From JBJHBY01 sp050485745 (GTDB taxonomy: Bacteria > Pseudomonadota > Gammaproteobacteria > Pseudomonadales > CAMLJR01): a stretch of 6,241 nucleotides of DNA. The DNA lies in NCBI GenBank assembly GCA_050485745.1, contig JBJHBY010000208.1, forward strand, positions 1 to 6,241, read 5' to 3'. Both the position numbers and the translations under genes were made by a program. This document shows, piece after piece, positions 4,114 through 6,241 of the stretch (the stretch's first letter is position 1; every line of letters begins with the position of its first letter). The notes beneath the pieces are model-generated. The model saw nothing but the letters and a program-made list of their open reading frames with translations, searched no databases and was not told the DNA's origin.

Positions 4114-6241
4114 ATGTACGCGGAGTTGTACTGTCTGAGTAACTTCAGCTTTCTGCGCGGAGCCTCCCATCCGGAGGAACTGGTTACGCGTGCGGCAGAC
4201 CTGGGTTACGCGGCACTGGCATTGACCGATGAGTGCAGCCTGGCGGGTGTGGTGCGCGCCCATGTGGCAGCGAAGGCCCGGGGGCTGAAGCTGCTGGTCG
4301 GCAGTGAAATCCGTCTCGCGGACACCGCCGCAACGCTGGTGCTGATTGCCCCGGATGCCGCGGCCTATTGCGACCTCTGTGCCCTGGTCACCCTGGGGCG
4401 TGGGCGTGCCCCGAAGGGGCGTTATCATCTGGAGACCGGGGATCTCTGCACCCATGGCGAGCACCTGCTGGCCCTGTGGCTGCCGGAGGCCGATGACGCT
4501 GCAGAGGCGCTGCTGGCGGAGCGCCTGAGCAGCGTCTTTCGTGAGCGCCTGTGGATTGGCGTGAGCCACTGGCACGATGGTCTCGATCCGGCCCGCCGCG
4601 CCCTGCGTGAACGTCTGGCACGACGCTGGAGCCTGCCGCTGCTGGCTTGTGGTGCCACGCTGATGCATGAACCCGGGCGTCAGCCCCTGCTGGATGTGCT
4701 GACGGCGATCCGCCTCAATACGCCGGTGCCGTCCCTGGGGCGTCACCTGAGTGGCAATGCCGAGCGCCATCTGCGCTCCACGGAGGTGCTGGCGGAGCTG
4801 TTTCCAGCCGAGTGGCTGCAGCAAACCCTGGCCCTGGCGGAGCGCTGCACGTTTTCCCTCGACAGCCTGCGCTACCAGTATCCGCGAGAGCTGGTACCCG
4901 CCGGGCTGGATGCCATGACGCACCTGCGCCAGCTGGTGGCCGCCGGGGCGGCACGGCGCTGGCCGGGCGGTGTACCCGCGCAGGCCGAGGCCCAGCTCGC
5001 ACACGAACTGGCGCTGATCGAGTCGCTCGATTACCCGTATTACTTCCTGACCGTGCACGACATTGTCAACTTTGCCCGCAGTCGCGGCATCCTCTGTCAG
5101 GGGCGTGGTTCCGCGGCCAACTCCGTGGTCTGTTACTGCCTGTACATCACCAATGTCGACCCGGGGCAGACCCAGCTGTTGTTCGAGCGCTTCATTTCCC
5201 GCGAACGCCGCGAGCCACCGGATATCGACGTCGATTTCGAGCATGAGCGGCGCGAGGAGGTGGTGCAGTACATCTATCGCAAATACGGCCGCGAACGCGC
5301 TGCACTGACGGCCACCCTGATCACCTACCGGCGCCGCAGTGCCATTCGCGATGTCGGTCGCGCCCTGGGCATCGACCCCCTGTTTCTGCGTCAGCTCAGT
5401 CGTTCCCTGGCCTGGTGGGACCGTCCGCAGGATCTGGCGCAGCGCTTCGAGGCGGCGGGATTGCAACGCGAAAGCCCTCTGGCGGGACACTTTCTGCATC
5501 TGCTGCAGGAGATTCTCGGCTTTCCCCGGCACCTGTCCCAGCATGTGGGTGGTTTCGTCATCAGCGAAACACCTCTGCATCAGCTGGTGCCGGTCGAGAA
5601 CGCCGCCATGCCCGGGCGCACCATCATCCAGTGGGACAAGCAGGATATCGAGGCGCTGGGCCTGCTCAAGGTCGATGTGCTGGCACTGGGCATGCTCACG
5701 GCCTTGCGCAAGTGTTTTGACCTGATCAATACCGGGCGAGAGAAGAGTGAGGCAGCGTTGTCCCTGGACAATCTGCCACAGGGGGACGAAGCCACCTACG
5801 CGATGCTGTCCCGGGCGGACAGCATCGGGGTATTCCAGGTTGAATCCCGTGCGCAGATGAGCATGCTGCCACGGCTGCGGCCGCGCAATTACTACGACCT
5901 GGTGATTGAAGTGGCTATCGTGCGGCCAGGCCCCATCCAGGGCGGGATGGTGCATCCGTATCTGCGGCGGCGCAACGGCGAGGAGCCTGTCGACTACCCG
6001 AGCGAGGCCGTGCGCACCGTGCTGGAACGCACCCTGGGTATTCCCATTTTTCAGGAGCAGGTGATTCGCCTGGCCATGGTTGCGGCGGGGTTCAGTGCGG
6101 GGGAGGCCGATCAGTTGCGTCGGGCCATGGCCAGCTGGGGACGCAACAGCAGCCTGCTCGGCTTCCGCGACCGCCTGGTCGATGGCATGCTGGCCCGCGG
6201 CCACGACCGCGATTTTGCCGAGCGCCTGTTCAGCCAGATGA
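4114..6241 (+). CDS. dnaE2: Error-prone DNA polymerase DnaE2 (ImuC), 3' end beyond the window
   Basis: The frame is open from ATG 4114 to the window edge, giving 709 complete codons plus one base. Full-length DnaE2 is about 1000-1080 aa, so roughly the last third is missing (including the expected OB-fold region). It is a C-family polymerase that performs SOS mutagenic translesion synthesis with ImuA and ImuB. It opens MYAELYCLSNFSFLRGASHPEEL, the DnaE2-type PHP-domain start. ILCQGRGSAANSVVCYCL (326-343) is the conserved palm entry motif. PPDIDVDFEHERR (368-380) carries D372 and D374, equivalent to E. coli DnaE D401 and D403. LLKVDVLALGMLT (517-529) carries D521, equivalent to D555. HLSQHVGGFVI (473-483) and IGVFQVESRAQMSMLPRLRP (571-590) are strongly DnaE2-like. 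All three catalytic aspartates are present, so an active polymerase is expected. The PHP start lacks the histidine pair of metal-binding PHP domains, as is usual for this family. Confidence 0.96.
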   Translation, partial: MYAELYCLSNFSFLRGASHPEELVTRAADLGYAALALTDECSLAGVVRAHVAAKARGLKLLVGSEIRLADTAATLVLIAPDAAAYCDLCALVTLGRGRAPKGRYHLETGDLCTHGEHLLALWLPEADDAAEALLAERLSSVFRERLWIGVSHWHDGLDPARRALRERLARRWSLPLLACGATLMHEPGRQPLLDVLTAIRLNTPVPSLGRHLSGNAERHLRSTEVLAELFPAEWLQQTLALAERCTFSLDSLRYQYPRELVPAGLDAMTHLRQLVAAGAARRWPGGVPAQAEAQLAHELALIESLDYPYYFLTVHDIVNFARSRGILCQGRGSAANSVVCYCLYITNVDPGQTQLLFERFISRERREPPDIDVDFEHERREEVVQYIYRKYGRERAALTATLITYRRRSAIRDVGRALGIDPLFLRQLSRSLAWWDRPQDLAQRFEAAGLQRESPLAGHFLHLLQEILGFPRHLSQHVGGFVISETPLHQLVPVENAAMPGRTIIQWDKQDIEALGLLKVDVLALGMLTALRKCFDLINTGREKSEAALSLDNLPQGDEATYAMLSRADSIGVFQVESRAQMSMLPRLRPRNYYDLVIEVAIVRPGPIQGGMVHPYLRRRNGEEPVDYPSEAVRTVLERTLGIPIFQEQVIRLAMVAAGFSAGEADQLRRAMASWGRNSSLLGFRDRLVDGMLARGHDRDFAERLFSQM

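Noticed and set aside
3639..4142. A 167-codon plus-strand frame bridging the imuB end and the dnaE2 start
   Set aside because: It overlaps the conserved ImuB C-terminus in another frame. Its cysteine- and tryptophan-rich translation resembles no known protein and it has no convincing ribosome binding site.
4030..6204. A 724-codon open frame on the minus strand opposite dnaE2 and the end of imuB
   Set aside because: The plus strand encodes DnaE2 with intact catalytic motifs across the same region. The antisense translation is rich in Q, H, R, A and G, shows no recognisable domain and is typical of a mirror frame in GC-rich coding DNA.

Overview
The window carries four protein-coding genes, the last one incomplete, in two divergent transcription units of GC-rich DNA. 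It looks like a gammaproteobacterial chromosome. The main reason is an E. coli/Pseudomonas-type LexA operator (CTGT-N8-ACAG) in front of an imuA-imuB-dnaE2 cassette. A trkH-type K+ transporter and a dispersed-repeat-like GGGTTA...TAACCC palindrome fit the same picture. I cannot name a genus with confidence.

Left part, minus strand (about 1-1859). A small DUF2905-type two-helix membrane protein (1653-1859) precedes trkH (105-1562), which encodes the membrane pore subunit of a Trk potassium uptake system. The 90-bp gap between them has a possible extended -10 promoter and an 8-bp inverted repeat. Directly after the trkH stop codon lies a strong hairpin (73-104). It is followed, towards the window edge, by two copies of a 26-bp imperfect repeat with a 41-bp period (6-31 and 47-72).

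Middle (1860-1979). This is a 120-bp divergent intergenic region. It holds an SOS box at 1947-1966 that overlaps the predicted -10 of the rightward promoter, plus a weak candidate promoter for the leftward unit.

Right part, plus strand (1980-6241). imuA (start reassigned to 1980), imuB (2627-4081) and dnaE2/imuC (from 4114, running off the right edge) are closely spaced. The gaps are 5 and 32 nt, and imuB and dnaE2 each have a good Shine-Dalgarno sequence. This is the known damage-inducible mutasome. LexA cleavage after DNA damage would release the operon. ImuA and the catalytically dead Y-family protein ImuB would then act as accessory factors for the error-prone C-family polymerase DnaE2 in translesion synthesis. 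The dnaE2 frame stays open over 2128 nt and contains all three expected catalytic aspartates. A long open frame on the opposite strand across the same region is a coding shadow.

I see no previously undescribed system here. The points most worth checking are the operator-based start correction of imuA, the repeat and hairpin module abutting the trkH stop, and the degenerate clamp-binding candidate in ImuB.
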